Source: Pseudomonas paralactis (GTDB lineage: Bacteria; Pseudomonadota; Gammaproteobacteria; Pseudomonadales; Pseudomonadaceae). Taken from it: 64,000 nt of DNA. The notes under the pieces were generated by a model that worked only from the letters and a program-made list of their open reading frames with translations, did not search any database and was not told the DNA's origin. Made by a program: the position numbers and the translations under genes. The stretch spans positions 682,001 through 746,000 of the forward strand of contig NZ_JYLN01000001.1 of assembly GCF_001439735.1 (NCBI RefSeq). Reading direction: 5' to 3'. This document shows, piece by piece, positions 8,616 through 17,600 of this stretch. Numbering within the stretch: the stretch's first letter is position 1; each line of letters begins with the position of its first letter.

Positions 8616-9317
8616 ATGTCACTGTTCAAACGTTCCGTAACGGAAGGGCTGGGTACGTTTTGGCTGGTGTTGGGCGGCTGCGGGAGTGCGGTACTGGCAG
8701 CCGCTTTCCCGAATGTGGGAATCGGCCTGCTCGGCGTGGCTCTGGCTTTCGGGCTCACCGTGCTGACCATGGCGTTCGCCATCGGGCATATCAGCGGCTG
8801 TCACCTCAACCCGGCCGTTTCGGTGGGGCTGGTAGTGGGCGGAAGATTTCCGGCCAGGGAGTTGCCGGCCTACATCGTGTCTCAGGTGATCGGTGCCACC
8901 ATCGCCGCCGCGCTGCTGTACTTCATTGCCAGCGGCAAACCCGGCTTTGAACTGGCGAGCGGCCTGGCCTCCAACGGCTATGGCGAACACTCACCCGGTG
9001 GTTACTCGATGGCGGCAGGGTTGGTCTGTGAGCTGGTGATGACGGCGATGTTCGTGCTGATCATCCTGGGCGCCACCGACCGCCGCGCCCCCGCAGGCTT
9101 CGCGCCCATCGCCATTGGCCTGGGGCTTACGCTGATCCACCTTATCTCCATCCCGGTCACCAACACCTCGGTCAACCCGGCCCGCAGCACGGGGCCTGCG
9201 TTGATTGTCGGCGGCTGGGCGCTGCAGCAGTTGTGGTTGTTCTGGCTCGCGCCGATCCTCGGCGCGGTGATCGGCGGCATTACCTACCGATGGTTGGGTG
9301 CAGAAAAAACCGCTTGA
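8616..9317 (+). CDS. aqpZ: Aquaporin Z water channel
   Basis: The 233-residue protein has six membrane helices and both NPA boxes of the aquaporin fold (HLNPAVS near residue 63 and SVNPARS near 188). The arginine after the second NPA and the His/Thr-type selectivity residues indicate a water-selective AqpZ rather than a glycerol channel. The ATG at 8616, five bases after GGAAG, is preferred over a GTG at 8610. It is convergent with the acyltransferase at 9438, with a REPIN between. Confidence 0.92.
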   Translation: MSLFKRSVTEGLGTFWLVLGGCGSAVLAAAFPNVGIGLLGVALAFGLTVLTMAFAIGHISGCHLNPAVSVGLVVGGRFPARELPAYIVSQVIGATIAAALLYFIASGKPGFELASGLASNGYGEHSPGGYSMAAGLVCELVMTAMFVLIILGATDRRAPAGFAPIAIGLGLTLIHLISIPVTNTSVNPARSTGPALIVGGWALQQLWLFWLAPILGAVIGGITYRWLGAEKTA

Positions 9318-9325
9318 CCCAATCC

Positions 9326-9431
9326 CTGTAGGAGCGAGCTTGCTCGCGAAAAACGCCAACGATGACGCGGTGCTTACAGCTGTAAACACGCGTCGCCTGT
9401 ACGTTCTTCGCGAGCAAGCTCGCTCCTACAG
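9326..9431. repeat. REPIN copy 1
   Basis: TGTAGGAGCGAGCTTGCTCG at the left and its reverse complement at the right flank a spacer of about 55 bp. It lies between the convergent genes aqpZ and the acyltransferase. It is one of nine copies of this family in the window. Confidence 0.92.
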
Positions 9432-9437
9432 TGTGCT

Positions 9438-10571
9438 TCACGTTCCGTCAGAGTGCCGATAAGGCAGGGCCGCCCTCGCCTCCTCGGCATACGCCAGAAC
9501 CCCAACGCGTTCTCGCTCAAGAAAGTCCTCCACAGCGCTCTTCAACCCCGGATGGCGCAGGTAGTGCCAGGACCGCGTAATCACCGGCTCAAACCCGCGA
9601 ATCAATTTGTGCTCGCCCTGGGCGCCCGCATCGAAGCGTTGCAGGCCGTGGGCGATGGCGTAGTCCATGCCCTGATAAAAGCAGGTTTCGAAATGCAGCC
9701 GATCGAACTCCGCCAGGCAGCCCCAGTAACGGCCGTAGAAGCTGTCGCCACCGATCAGGCTGAAGGCCATGGCCACCGGGCGCGGGCCTTGCTTGGCCAG
9801 CACCACACGGATCGCCTCGGGCATGCGTTCGGCCAACAGGCTGAAAAACGCCCGCGTCAGGTAGGGCGCCTGGCGGCGCACCGCATAGGTGTTGGCGTAG
9901 CAGGCGTAAACAAAATCCCATTGGGCTTCGCTCAGTTGGTGGCCTTGCAGCCACTCGAACTCGATGCCCTGCCCCGCCACTTGTTCACGCTCTTTGCGCA
10001 TCTGCTTGCGCTTGCGGGAACTCAGGGCGTCGAGGAAATCCTGGAAGTCGCGATAGCCACGGTTCTGCCAATGAAACTGACAACCCAGGCGTTGCATCCA
10101 GTCAGGCTGCCGGGCCAGGGCATCGTCGGCCAAAGCGTCGGTGAAGTTGATATGGGCGCTGGAGAGCCCTTCGATTTCCAGGTAACCCGGCAAACTTTTG
10201 AGCAACTCGAAGCCGTCTTCGGCACTGGCCGCCAATAAGCGCGGCCCGCTGACCGGACTGAACGGCACGGCGGTCAGAAGCTTGGGGTAGTAATCGATGC
10301 CGGCGCGCTCGCAGGCGTCGGCCCAGCCATGGTCGAACACGTACTCGCCATAGGAGTGCCATTTGCGGTAACTGGGCAATGCCGCCACCAATCTTGAGCC
10401 TTCCCAGTGCAGCAAATGTTCCGGCTGCCAGCCTGACTGCGGGCCCAGGCTTGCACTGTCTTCCAGCGCGCTCAAGAACCCATGCCGCACAAAAGGCTGG
10501 GCCTGCGGCACCAGGGCATCCCAGGTGGGCGCAGCGATTGCGGACAGGCTGTCCAGGCGTTGCAGTGGCAT
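9438..10571 (-). CDS. FemAB-like GNAT family N-acyltransferase (COG3146 type)
   Basis: The roughly 377-residue soluble protein resembles the predicted N-acyltransferases distantly related to FemAB peptidyltransferases. Recognisable segments are the SGPRLLA and FLDALSSRKRKQMRKERE regions and the C-terminal FDAGAQGEHKLIRGFEP stretch, which is typical of this family. Substrate and reaction are not known. Of three closely spaced in-frame ATGs (10583, 10577, 10571) I chose 10571, because GAGG lies six bases before it. The gene is monocistronic and separated from aqpZ by a REPIN. Confidence 0.82.
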   Translation of the reverse strand: MPLQRLDSLSAIAAPTWDALVPQAQPFVRHGFLSALEDSASLGPQSGWQPEHLLHWEGSRLVAALPSYRKWHSYGEYVFDHGWADACERAGIDYYPKLLTAVPFSPVSGPRLLAASAEDGFELLKSLPGYLEIEGLSSAHINFTDALADDALARQPDWMQRLGCQFHWQNRGYRDFQDFLDALSSRKRKQMRKEREQVAGQGIEFEWLQGHQLSEAQWDFVYACYANTYAVRRQAPYLTRAFFSLLAERMPEAIRVVLAKQGPRPVAMAFSLIGGDSFYGRYWGCLAEFDRLHFETCFYQGMDYAIAHGLQRFDAGAQGEHKLIRGFEPVITRSWHYLRHPGLKSAVEDFLERERVGVLAYAEEARAALPYRHSDGT

Positions 10572-10762
10572 CGACATCCTCATTGTTTCTCGGCGTGAAA
10601 GCCTGGGCAGTATCGCCTATCGCAGCCTGACGCACATCTGCAAAACGCGCAGACAGAACGGGCAAAGGTTAGTTCCTTCCCGTTACAAGCTGTCATCTAC
10701 ATGAAATCACTTAGCCACTACTCCGTCATAAACGGCCGCGATACTGACGCCAGTTTTTAGAG

Positions 10763-10790
10763 CGCCCGGGTCTACCGGGCGACATTTTTT
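10763..10790 (+). terminator. Terminator-like hairpin in the porin leader
   Basis: CGCCCGG (10763-10769) pairs perfectly with CCGGGCG (10775-10781) around a GTCTA loop. The bases ACA and six T residues follow to 10790. No plus-strand gene lies upstream (the neighbour at 9438-10571 runs the other way). It would therefore end either an unannotated small RNA starting after about 10600 or an attenuated porin transcript. Confidence 0.6.
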
Positions 10791-10855
10791 CCGTCCGTCA
10801 TGGGTCGGTTGTGTCCTGGATGGTTTGCCATCCCTCCTCACTTTCGGAGATTGAT

Positions 10856-12178
10856 ATGCGTCTTGCTTCCACTAAAACTGCGGCGGTCCTGTGTGGCGGC
10901 CTGTTGCTGGCACTGAGCGTTCCGGCCAGCGCTGCAGTCGACGCTAAATTGCTCGACATGCTCAAGGCCAACGGCCAGATCACCGCGTCGCAGTACACCG
11001 AACTGCAAGCGGAACTGGCCAAGGACCAGAAAGAACAACAGATCGCACGCCAGGCTCAACAAGAGACCAACGAGCAGATCGCAGCCACTGCGAAAAAAAC
11101 CAACGAGCTGAGCAGCTTCGACCAAAAATTGGCGTGGGCCGCCAAGACTCAGTTCAAGGGTGACGTGCGCTTCCGTCAGGAAACCATCAAGATCGATGGC
11201 GAACCCAACAACGGTGGGCGTGACAAGGACCGTCAACGTATCCGCGCACGCCTGGGTGCCTACACCGAAATCAACCCGCAGGTGGACACCGGCATCCGTA
11301 TCGCCACCGGCGGCGGTGACGATGCACGCTCTACCAACCAGGATCAGGACGGCTACTTCGATAAAAAATCGATCTGGCTGGACCTCGGTTACATCGACTA
11401 CCACCCGGACCAGATCAAGAACCTGCACGTAATCGGCGGCAAGATGCTACAGCCATGGGTAAACATGGGTGACGTGATCTGGGATAGCGACATCAACCCT
11501 GAAGGCCTGGCCGTCACCTACAAATACCCACTGGGCAGCAGCGCCGAACTGTTCGGCAGCCTGGGTAACTACAACCTCAAGGACAACGTCGACGGCGACG
11601 GCGTGCAGTTCCGCCACGACCTGCGCTTGACGTCGGGCCAGTTGGGCACGCGTTTCTCGGTCACCGACAACCTGAAAATGACCCTGGGCGGCAGCGTCTA
11701 CGCCTACAAGAATGACGAGGACAGCCGCTGCACAACCACCACCACGCCTTGCGCACTGGCGGTCAACGGCAACTCGGCCAACAACGAATTCCGCCTGTAT
11801 GAAGGTTTTGCCCAGGCGGACGTCGGAGGCCTGGCAGTGCCGCTGTCGTTTTACGGCCAATACGTGAAAAACAACGATGCCGTGACCGATCAGGACACCG
11901 CCTGGTTGCTGGGTGCCAAGTCGAAGGTCTTCGGTTTCAACCTGGACTACAACTACCGCGACGTTCAACGTAATGCCGTCGTAGGCGCCTTCACCGATTC
12001 GGACTTCGCCAACGGCACCACCGGTTCGCGCGGCCACAAGATGAAGGTCAGCTACGACATCGACAAAAACTTCGCCCTCGGTGCCACCTACTTCCTGACC
12101 AAGGCGGACTACGCCAGCCGTACCCAGCGTGACGCCAACACCAATACCTTGCAGCTGGATGCTGAAGCCAAGTTCTAA
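10856..12178 (+). CDS. Putative outer-membrane porin
   Basis: With the ATG at 10856 (GGAG seven bases upstream) the 440-residue protein begins with a signal peptide (MRLASTKTAAVLCGG, cleavage near ASA-AVDAKL). A short coiled-coil segment of residues about 25-75 follows (QYTELQAELAKDQKEQQ), then an all-beta barrel ending in aromatic-rich strands and a C-terminal Phe (EAKF), the BAM recognition signal. This layout fits the putative porin family (Porin_5) of Pseudomonas; specificity is unknown. A CTGTCAT element at 10690 and a terminator-like hairpin at 10763-10790 precede it. A REPIN follows. Confidence 0.85.
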   Translation: MRLASTKTAAVLCGGLLLALSVPASAAVDAKLLDMLKANGQITASQYTELQAELAKDQKEQQIARQAQQETNEQIAATAKKTNELSSFDQKLAWAAKTQFKGDVRFRQETIKIDGEPNNGGRDKDRQRIRARLGAYTEINPQVDTGIRIATGGGDDARSTNQDQDGYFDKKSIWLDLGYIDYHPDQIKNLHVIGGKMLQPWVNMGDVIWDSDINPEGLAVTYKYPLGSSAELFGSLGNYNLKDNVDGDGVQFRHDLRLTSGQLGTRFSVTDNLKMTLGGSVYAYKNDEDSRCTTTTTPCALAVNGNSANNEFRLYEGFAQADVGGLAVPLSFYGQYVKNNDAVTDQDTAWLLGAKSKVFGFNLDYNYRDVQRNAVVGAFTDSDFANGTTGSRGHKMKVSYDIDKNFALGATYFLTKADYASRTQRDANTNTLQLDAEAKF

Positions 12179-12185
12179 CCGTTAC

Positions 12186-12299
12186 TGTAGGAGCGAGCTT
12201 GCTCGCGAAGAGCGCACAGGCAACGCGTTTATCCAGGTTACCCGCGTTACCGTTGACGTTTTTCGCGAGCAAGAACTAGGCGTCCCCCTCGCTCCTACA
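12186..12299. repeat. REPIN copy 2, right arm interrupted by 14 bp
   Basis: The left arm is standard. The right arm reads TTCGCGAGCAAG, then the 14 bases AACTAGGCGTCCCC (12274-12287), then CTCGCTCCTACA. Removing these bases restores the exact family sequence. Its right end overlaps the last codons of the anti-sigma factor gene. Confidence 0.9.
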
Positions 12300-12531
12300 T
12301 GATGTCTTTACGCCGCTCGGCCGCCAGTTGTTCAGCCAGCGCATCAACACCCTCCACCGGCTCTTGCGGCATACGCTTGAGCGTCGCCTGCAAGAGGCGC
12401 ATCTGCCGGATAAACCGTCGGCAGTTCGGGCAGAACATCAAGTGATGACGCACCATCAGACGTTCACGGAAGGTCAATTGACCATCCAGATAGTCACTGG
12501 AGCGCGCTACTTGCTCTTTACAGGTCAGCAT
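12295..12531 (-). CDS. Zinc-finger anti-sigma factor (zf-HC2)
   Basis: The 78-residue cytoplasmic protein has the HHLMFCPNCRRF motif (HxxxCxxC, residues about 29-40) of ZAS-type anti-sigma factors and no membrane helix. It should bind and hold the ECF sigma factor encoded just upstream, whose gene it overlaps by 7 bp (translational coupling). Its TAG stop lies within the end of a REPIN, so the last residues (KDIM) may have been altered by the element's arrival. Confidence 0.85.
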   Translation of the reverse strand: MLTCKEQVARSSDYLDGQLTFRERLMVRHHLMFCPNCRRFIRQMRLLQATLKRMPQEPVEGVDALAEQLAAERRKDIM

Positions 12532-13139
12532 TCGCCCGTCTCCTCAAAATGCTCCACCGTAGCGAAGACTTTAAGCCGTGCTCGATGCAAGAGCACACGC
12601 ACGTTGGAGAGCGAAAGGCTCAGAAGATTACAGATCTCTTCCAGCTCCAGACCCTGGCGTTCACGCAACACCAGCACGCTGCTTTGCAATTCGGACAAAC
12701 TCAGAATCGTATGTTCCAGGCATTTGCGCAGTTCATCTTCGGTCAACAGCGCTTCCGGGGTGTCCTGGTGCCAGGCATACGGGGCGACAGCCCAATGGCC
12801 ATCATCCGGGCTGAAACGGTCATCACCAATGGTGCCGTGGGGCGAAGGCAAGTCGTCGAGCAGTACCTCTCGACGATTCTGTTTGTAACGCCCCTTGGCG
12901 GCGTTGGCGGTAATGGTCAACAGCCACGTCTTGAGGCTTGATCGCCCTTCAAATTTGGCCAGATTACGTACGACCGAAAGCCAGGCGTCTTGCACGATTT
13001 CATCGGCGTGGCGCTGACCGACGATGGCATAGGCCACCGCCCGCATTGCGCTCTGGTAGGTGGTGACCAATTCCTTATAGGCCCGCTGCTCACCCTTGAG
13101 CAGGCGTTCAAGCAGGTGCGCGTCGTCCGCTGCTGCCAT
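12525..13139 (-). CDS. ECF family RNA polymerase sigma factor
   Basis: The 204-residue protein has sigma region 2 (residues about 20-90, including HADEIVQDAWLSVVRNLAKFEG) and region 4 (residues about 135-190, with LELEEICNLLSLSLSNVRVLLHRAR as the -35 recognition helix-turn-helix), joined by a variable linker. It directs RNA polymerase to a small regulon that cannot be named. The adjacent anti-sigma factor should control it. AGAGG lies six bases before the ATG. It is convergent with the porin gene. Confidence 0.9.
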   Translation of the reverse strand: MAAADDAHLLERLLKGEQRAYKELVTTYQSAMRAVAYAIVGQRHADEIVQDAWLSVVRNLAKFEGRSSLKTWLLTITANAAKGRYKQNRREVLLDDLPSPHGTIGDDRFSPDDGHWAVAPYAWHQDTPEALLTEDELRKCLEHTILSLSELQSSVLVLRERQGLELEEICNLLSLSLSNVRVLLHRARLKVFATVEHFEETGEC

Positions 13140-13172
13140 TCAAACCTCTATTTAAAAGTGCACACCCGGTCC

Positions 13173-13259
13173 TGTGGGAGCTGGCTTGCCTGCGATGCAG
13201 ACACCTCGGTGTATCAAGCACACCACTGTGATGCCATCGCAGGCAAGCCAGCTCCCACA
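13173..13259. repeat. REPIN of a second family, copy A
   Basis: TGTGGGAGCTGGCTTGCC and its reverse complement (ending CCCACA) flank a short spacer containing CACCTCGGTG. The consensus differs from that of the nine TGTAGGAGCG copies. It lies between the sigma factor promoter and the end of the KAS III-like gene. Confidence 0.88.
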
Positions 13260-13262
13260 CAC

Positions 13263-14384
13263 TCAGCGTTTGCGCAGGATCACACTGCCAATCGAATACC
13301 CGGCGCCAAAGGAGCTGAGTACGGCAACCGAGCCCTTGGGCAGGTCATCCTGATAAGTGTGAAACGCAATCACCGAGCCGGCCGAGCTGGTATTGGCGTA
13401 AGTATCGAGGATCACTGGCGCTTCTGCCACCGACGCATCGCGCCCCAGCAGCTTTTTCACGATCAGGTGGTTCATGCTCAGGTTGGCCTGGTGCAGCCAG
13501 AAACGCTTCACATCGGTCACACTCAACTGATTTTCCGCCAGGTGCGCGCCAATCAATTCGGCCACCATCGGGCAGACATCGCGAAATACCTTGCGGCCTT
13601 CCTGCACGAACAGCTTGTCGGGGGCGCCAACGCCCTCTTCCGCCGTGCGGTTGAGGAAGCCGAAATTGTTACGGATGTTATTGGAAAACTTGGTCAGCAG
13701 CTTGGTGCTCACCACGTCGAACTGGTGCTCGGACGTCGCCAGGTCAGCGCGTTCCAGGATCACCGCCGTGGCGGCGTCACCGAAGATGAAGTGGCTGTCG
13801 CGATCGCGAAAGTTCAGGTGGCCAGTGCAGACTTCCGGGTTGACCATCAGGATCGCCCGGGCCTGGCCCAACTGGATGCTGTTGGCCGCGTTCTGGATGC
13901 CGAAGGTGGCCGAAGAACACGCCACGTTCATGTCGAAACCGAACCCCTGGATGCCCAAAGCTTCCTGAACTTCAATGGCGATCGCCGGGTAAGCGCGTTG
14001 CAAGTTGGAGCAGGCGACGATGACGCCGTCGATGTCGGCGGCGGTCTTGCCGGCACGTTGCAGGGCTTGTTCGGCGGCACCGATGGCCATCTGGCAAAGC
14101 ACCGACCATTCGTCGTTGCTGCGCTCGGGCAACCGTGGGGCCATGCGCTGCGGATCGAGGATGCCGTCCTTGTCCATCACAAAACGGCTCTTGATGCCGG
14201 ATGCCTTTTCGATGAATGCCGCGCTAGACTCGGTCAGCGCCTGCACCTCGCCACGCTCGATGGCGGCGGCGTTGTCGGCGTTGAACTGTTGTACGTAGGC
14301 ATTGAAAGACTGCACCAGCTCTTCGTTGGAGATGCTATTGGCCGGGGTATACAGGCCAGTGCCGCTGATGACGACGTTATGCAC
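13263..14384 (-). CDS. Beta-ketoacyl-ACP synthase III-like enzyme
   Basis: The 373-residue protein has the KAS III catalytic triad: Cys in NVACSSATFG, His in WLHQANLSMNH and Asn in YANTSSAGS. The glycine-rich SSFGAGYSIGS closes the C-terminus. The length and sequence resemble the P. aeruginosa FabH-like protein that condenses medium-chain acyl-CoA with malonyl-ACP, rather than housekeeping FabH; this is recall, not a search. The GTG start at 14384 was chosen because AGAGGA lies six bases upstream and the family begins MHNVVISGTG. An 18-bp palindrome overlaps the likely promoter. Confidence 0.85.
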   Translation of the reverse strand: MHNVVISGTGLYTPANSISNEELVQSFNAYVQQFNADNAAAIERGEVQALTESSAAFIEKASGIKSRFVMDKDGILDPQRMAPRLPERSNDEWSVLCQMAIGAAEQALQRAGKTAADIDGVIVACSNLQRAYPAIAIEVQEALGIQGFGFDMNVACSSATFGIQNAANSIQLGQARAILMVNPEVCTGHLNFRDRDSHFIFGDAATAVILERADLATSEHQFDVVSTKLLTKFSNNIRNNFGFLNRTAEEGVGAPDKLFVQEGRKVFRDVCPMVAELIGAHLAENQLSVTDVKRFWLHQANLSMNHLIVKKLLGRDASVAEAPVILDTYANTSSAGSVIAFHTYQDDLPKGSVAVLSSFGAGYSIGSVILRKR

Positions 14385-14417
14385 GGTCGTTCCTCTAAAT
14401 CTGTCAGGCAGAAGATA

Positions 14418-14435
14418 TTGGTACCGTCGTACCAA
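14418..14435. promoter_or_regulatory. 18-bp palindromic operator before the KAS III-like gene
   Basis: TTGGTAC-CGTC-GTACCAA is a perfect inverted repeat 34 bp upstream of the GTG start. The form fits a TetR-type operator. No regulator gene adjoins, so the repressor would act in trans. It does not match the PsrA consensus I remember. Confidence 0.55.
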
Positions 14436-14557
14436 ACTTTAAGTCGTTTGATTCCGTCCAGCAGGCATCAAACTGGCGACGCTTTATTCACTCTTGTAAC
14501 CGCGAAGTTTGCCACAACCCCGAGGATTTGGCGCTATAGGCCACACAAACGCCCCAT

Positions 14558-14580
14558 TGTGGGAGGGAGCAAGCCCTAAT
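14558..14580. repeat. Partial REP sequence of a third type
   Basis: TGTGGGAGGGAGCAAGCCC resembles one arm of another Pseudomonas REP class, without an inverted partner. It abuts the full REPIN beginning at 14584, which may have inserted next to it. Confidence 0.5.
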
Positions 14581-14583
14581 ACC

Positions 14584-14683
14584 TGTAGGAGCGAGCTCGC
14601 TCGCGAAAAACTCACAGGCGCCGCGTTTACTCAGGAAACCCGCGTTATCGTTGACGTTTTTCGCGAGCAAGCTCGCTCCTACA
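14584..14683. repeat. REPIN copy 3
   Basis: TGTAGGAGCG arms flank a spacer nearly identical to that of the copy at 45824 (AAAAACTCACAGGCGCCGCG and TTATCGTTGACGT are shared). It lies just after the hrpA stop. The left arm has GAGCTCGCTCG where other copies have GAGCTTGCTCG. Confidence 0.92.
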
Positions 14684-14696
14684 GTTGGGCCCGGAA

Positions 14697-17600
14697 TCAG
14701 GGCTCTACCTGGCTCCACTGCTTGCTCAAGCGTTTATCGGAAATCGGTACCTTGGTACCCAACTGCTGAGCAAACAACGACACCCGGTATTCCTCCAGCC
14801 ACCAGCGGTACAGCTCCAACTGTGGATCACGCTTGCCTTCCTGGGTGTGTTTGTTCAGGCGGTTCTGGTATTGCGCCCACAGGCCGCTGAGCTCGCCACT
14901 CCATACCCGATCCTTTTGCACCTGGCTCGGCAGTTTTTCCAGGCGCAGTTCGATAGCCTTGAGGAAACGCGGCAGTTCCTTGAACCACTGGGCCGGGGTT
15001 TCCCGCACAAAACCTGGATACACCAGGTTGCTCAGTTGCTGCTTGATATCGTTCAAGGCCACGGCCTGGGCCAGGTCGATCTTGCCTTTGAAGCGCTTTT
15101 GCAGGCCGTGCCAGAGTTTCAGCACTTCCAGGGTCAGGCGTGCCAGGCGCTCGGCGTGCTCGGTCCAACTGCCACGCTTGCGCTCGGCCAGGGCAGCCAG
15201 ACCCGCGCCATCGCGCGGCAGGCTGGCTTCGCCTTCAAGTACACAGGTGTCGAGGCTGGCCAACAGGATGTCTTCCACCAGCGCGTCGATACGCCCCAGT
15301 TCGCGATACATCAAGCCCAACTCAGTCAGGCCCGGCAATTTGCCGCGCAGGAATTTTGCCGGCTCCGCCAGTTGCTGCATCAGCAGCCGCTGCAATGCGC
15401 GGCGATGCTGAAACTCGGCTTCGGCGGCGGTGGAGAAACGCCCTTCCTTGACCGTGCCGTTCTCTTCCACCAGCGCCGGGTACACCGTCATCGACAGGCC
15501 AGCAATGTTTTGCTGGGTCTTTTCGGCCACCGCCGCGAACACCTTGGCCTCTACCGGCTGTTGGCTTTTCGCAGTCTGTGGTACCGCCAACGCAGCCTGG
15601 CTGGCCTCGGCAAAACGTGCAGTCAGTTCGGCCAGGTCGCGACCTTCGCCAAGGAACTTACCCTGGCCGTCGACCACTTCCAGGTTCATCTTCAGGTGGC
15701 TTTCTACCTGCTGCGCCGCTTCGGCCCAGGCTTCATCGCTGACCCGCGCACCGGTCATGCGCAGCAGTTCGCGTCCCAGCGCCTGGGGCAGCGAGCCCTG
15801 GCCGAATTCGATGCGTTGCAGCGCGGCCTTGACGAAGTCCGGCACGGGCACGAAGTTTTTGCGCAACGCCTTGGGCAAGTTGCGCACCAGGGCGATGCAC
15901 TTGGCCTCGATCAAGCCCGGCACCAGCCACTCCAGGCGCTCGGCCGGCAACGCCGGCAGCAACGGCGCCGGCACCCGCAGGGTCACGCCATCGCGCGGGT
16001 GATTGGGTTCGAAGTGGTAACTCAAGGCCAGCGCCAGGTCGCCCAGGTGCAAGGTGTCCGGATAATGCGCAGCGGTGACTTCGCTGGCCTCGCGGGCCAA
16101 TACGTCTTCTTCGCGCATGATCAACAGTTGCGGGTCTTTCTGGCTGTTGACCTTGTACCAGCTGTCGAACGTCGCGGTCTGATGAATCTCTGCGGGCAGG
16201 CGCGCATCGTAAAAGGCGTACAGGGTTTCTTCGTCGGCCAGGATGTCGCGACGGCGAGCCTTGGCTTCCAGCTCGTCGAGTTGCTCCAACAGTTTCTGGT
16301 TGGCCGTCAGGCACTTGGCACGGGACTGAATCTCGCCGCGCACCAGGCCCTCACGAATAAACAACTCGCGAGAGACCACCGGGTCAATCGGCCCGTAATG
16401 CACCGGGCGGCGACCCACCACAATCAGGCCGAACAGAGTGATCTGCTCAAACGCCACGACCTGGCCGCGCTTCTTCTCCCAATGGGGTTCGAAGTGGTTT
16501 TTCTTGATCAGGTGCCCCGCCAGCGGCTCGATCCAGTCGGCATCAATCTTCGCCACCATGCGCGCATAGAGCTTGGTGGTTTCCACCAGTTCGGCGGTCA
16601 TCAGCCATTGCGGACGCTTCTTGCCGATGCCGGACGAGGGATGGATCCAGAATCGGCGCTGCCGCGCACCGAGGTAGTCGCCGTCTTCGGTCTTCTGGCC
16701 GATCTGGCTGAGCAGACCGGACAGCACCGCCTTGTGCAGTTTGGGGAAATCCGCCGGCTCTTTATTGACGGTGAGCTGCATGTCGCGGCAGATCAGGCTC
16801 AATTGGCGATGGGAGTCGCGCCACTCGCGCAGACGCAGGTAATTGAGGAAGTTCTTGCGGCACCAGTTACGCAACGGGCTGGCAGTCAGTTCCTGGCGCT
16901 GCTCTTCAAACCCGCGCCACAGGTTGACCAACCCGGCGAAGTCCGAATCCGGATCTTTCCACTGTGCGTGGGCCTGGTCGGCGGCCTGTTGGCGCTCCGG
17001 CGGCCGCTCGCGCGGGTCCTGGATCGACATGGCGCTGGCAACAATCAGCACTTCCTGCAAGCTGCCCAGCTTGGCCGCTTCGAGCAACATGCGGCCCATA
17101 CGCGGGTCCACCGGCAGGCGTGCAAGCTGGCGGCCCAACGGCGTGAGCTGGCTGTTACGGTCCACCGCCGAGAGTTCCTGCAGCAGGTTGAACCCGTCGC
17201 TGATCGCTTTGCCATCCGGCGGTTCGATAAACGGGAAATCGGTGATCTCACCCAAGCGCAGGTGCAGCATCTGCAGGATCACGGCGGCGAGGTTAGTGCG
17301 CAGGATTTCCGGATCGGTGAACTCCGGGCGCCCGATAAAATCCTCTTCGCTGTACAGACGCACGCAAATGCCCGGCTCAACCCGGCCACAACGGCCCTTG
17401 CGCTGGTTGGCGCTGGCCTGGGAAATCGCCTCGATCGGCAGGCGCTGCACTTTGGCGCGGTAGCTGTAGCGGCTGATGCGTGCAGTCCCGCTGTCGATCA
17501 CATAACGAATGCCCGGCACCGTCAGCGAGGTTTCCGCAACGTTGGTCGCCAGCACCACGCGCCGGCCCGGGTGGGATTGGAAAATGCGCTGTTGCTCGGC

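Noticed and set aside
10690-10708. Possible Pho box before the porin gene
   Set aside because: CTGTCAT is perfect, but the second seven-base repeat four bases later (ATGAAAT) matches at only four positions. I do not claim phosphate control.
12048-12272. Short minus-strand frame spanning the end of the porin gene and the REPIN
   Set aside because: REPIN arms generate the same leading and trailing peptides (MLAKNVN, FASKLAPT) at many copies; these are repeat-derived frames, not genes.
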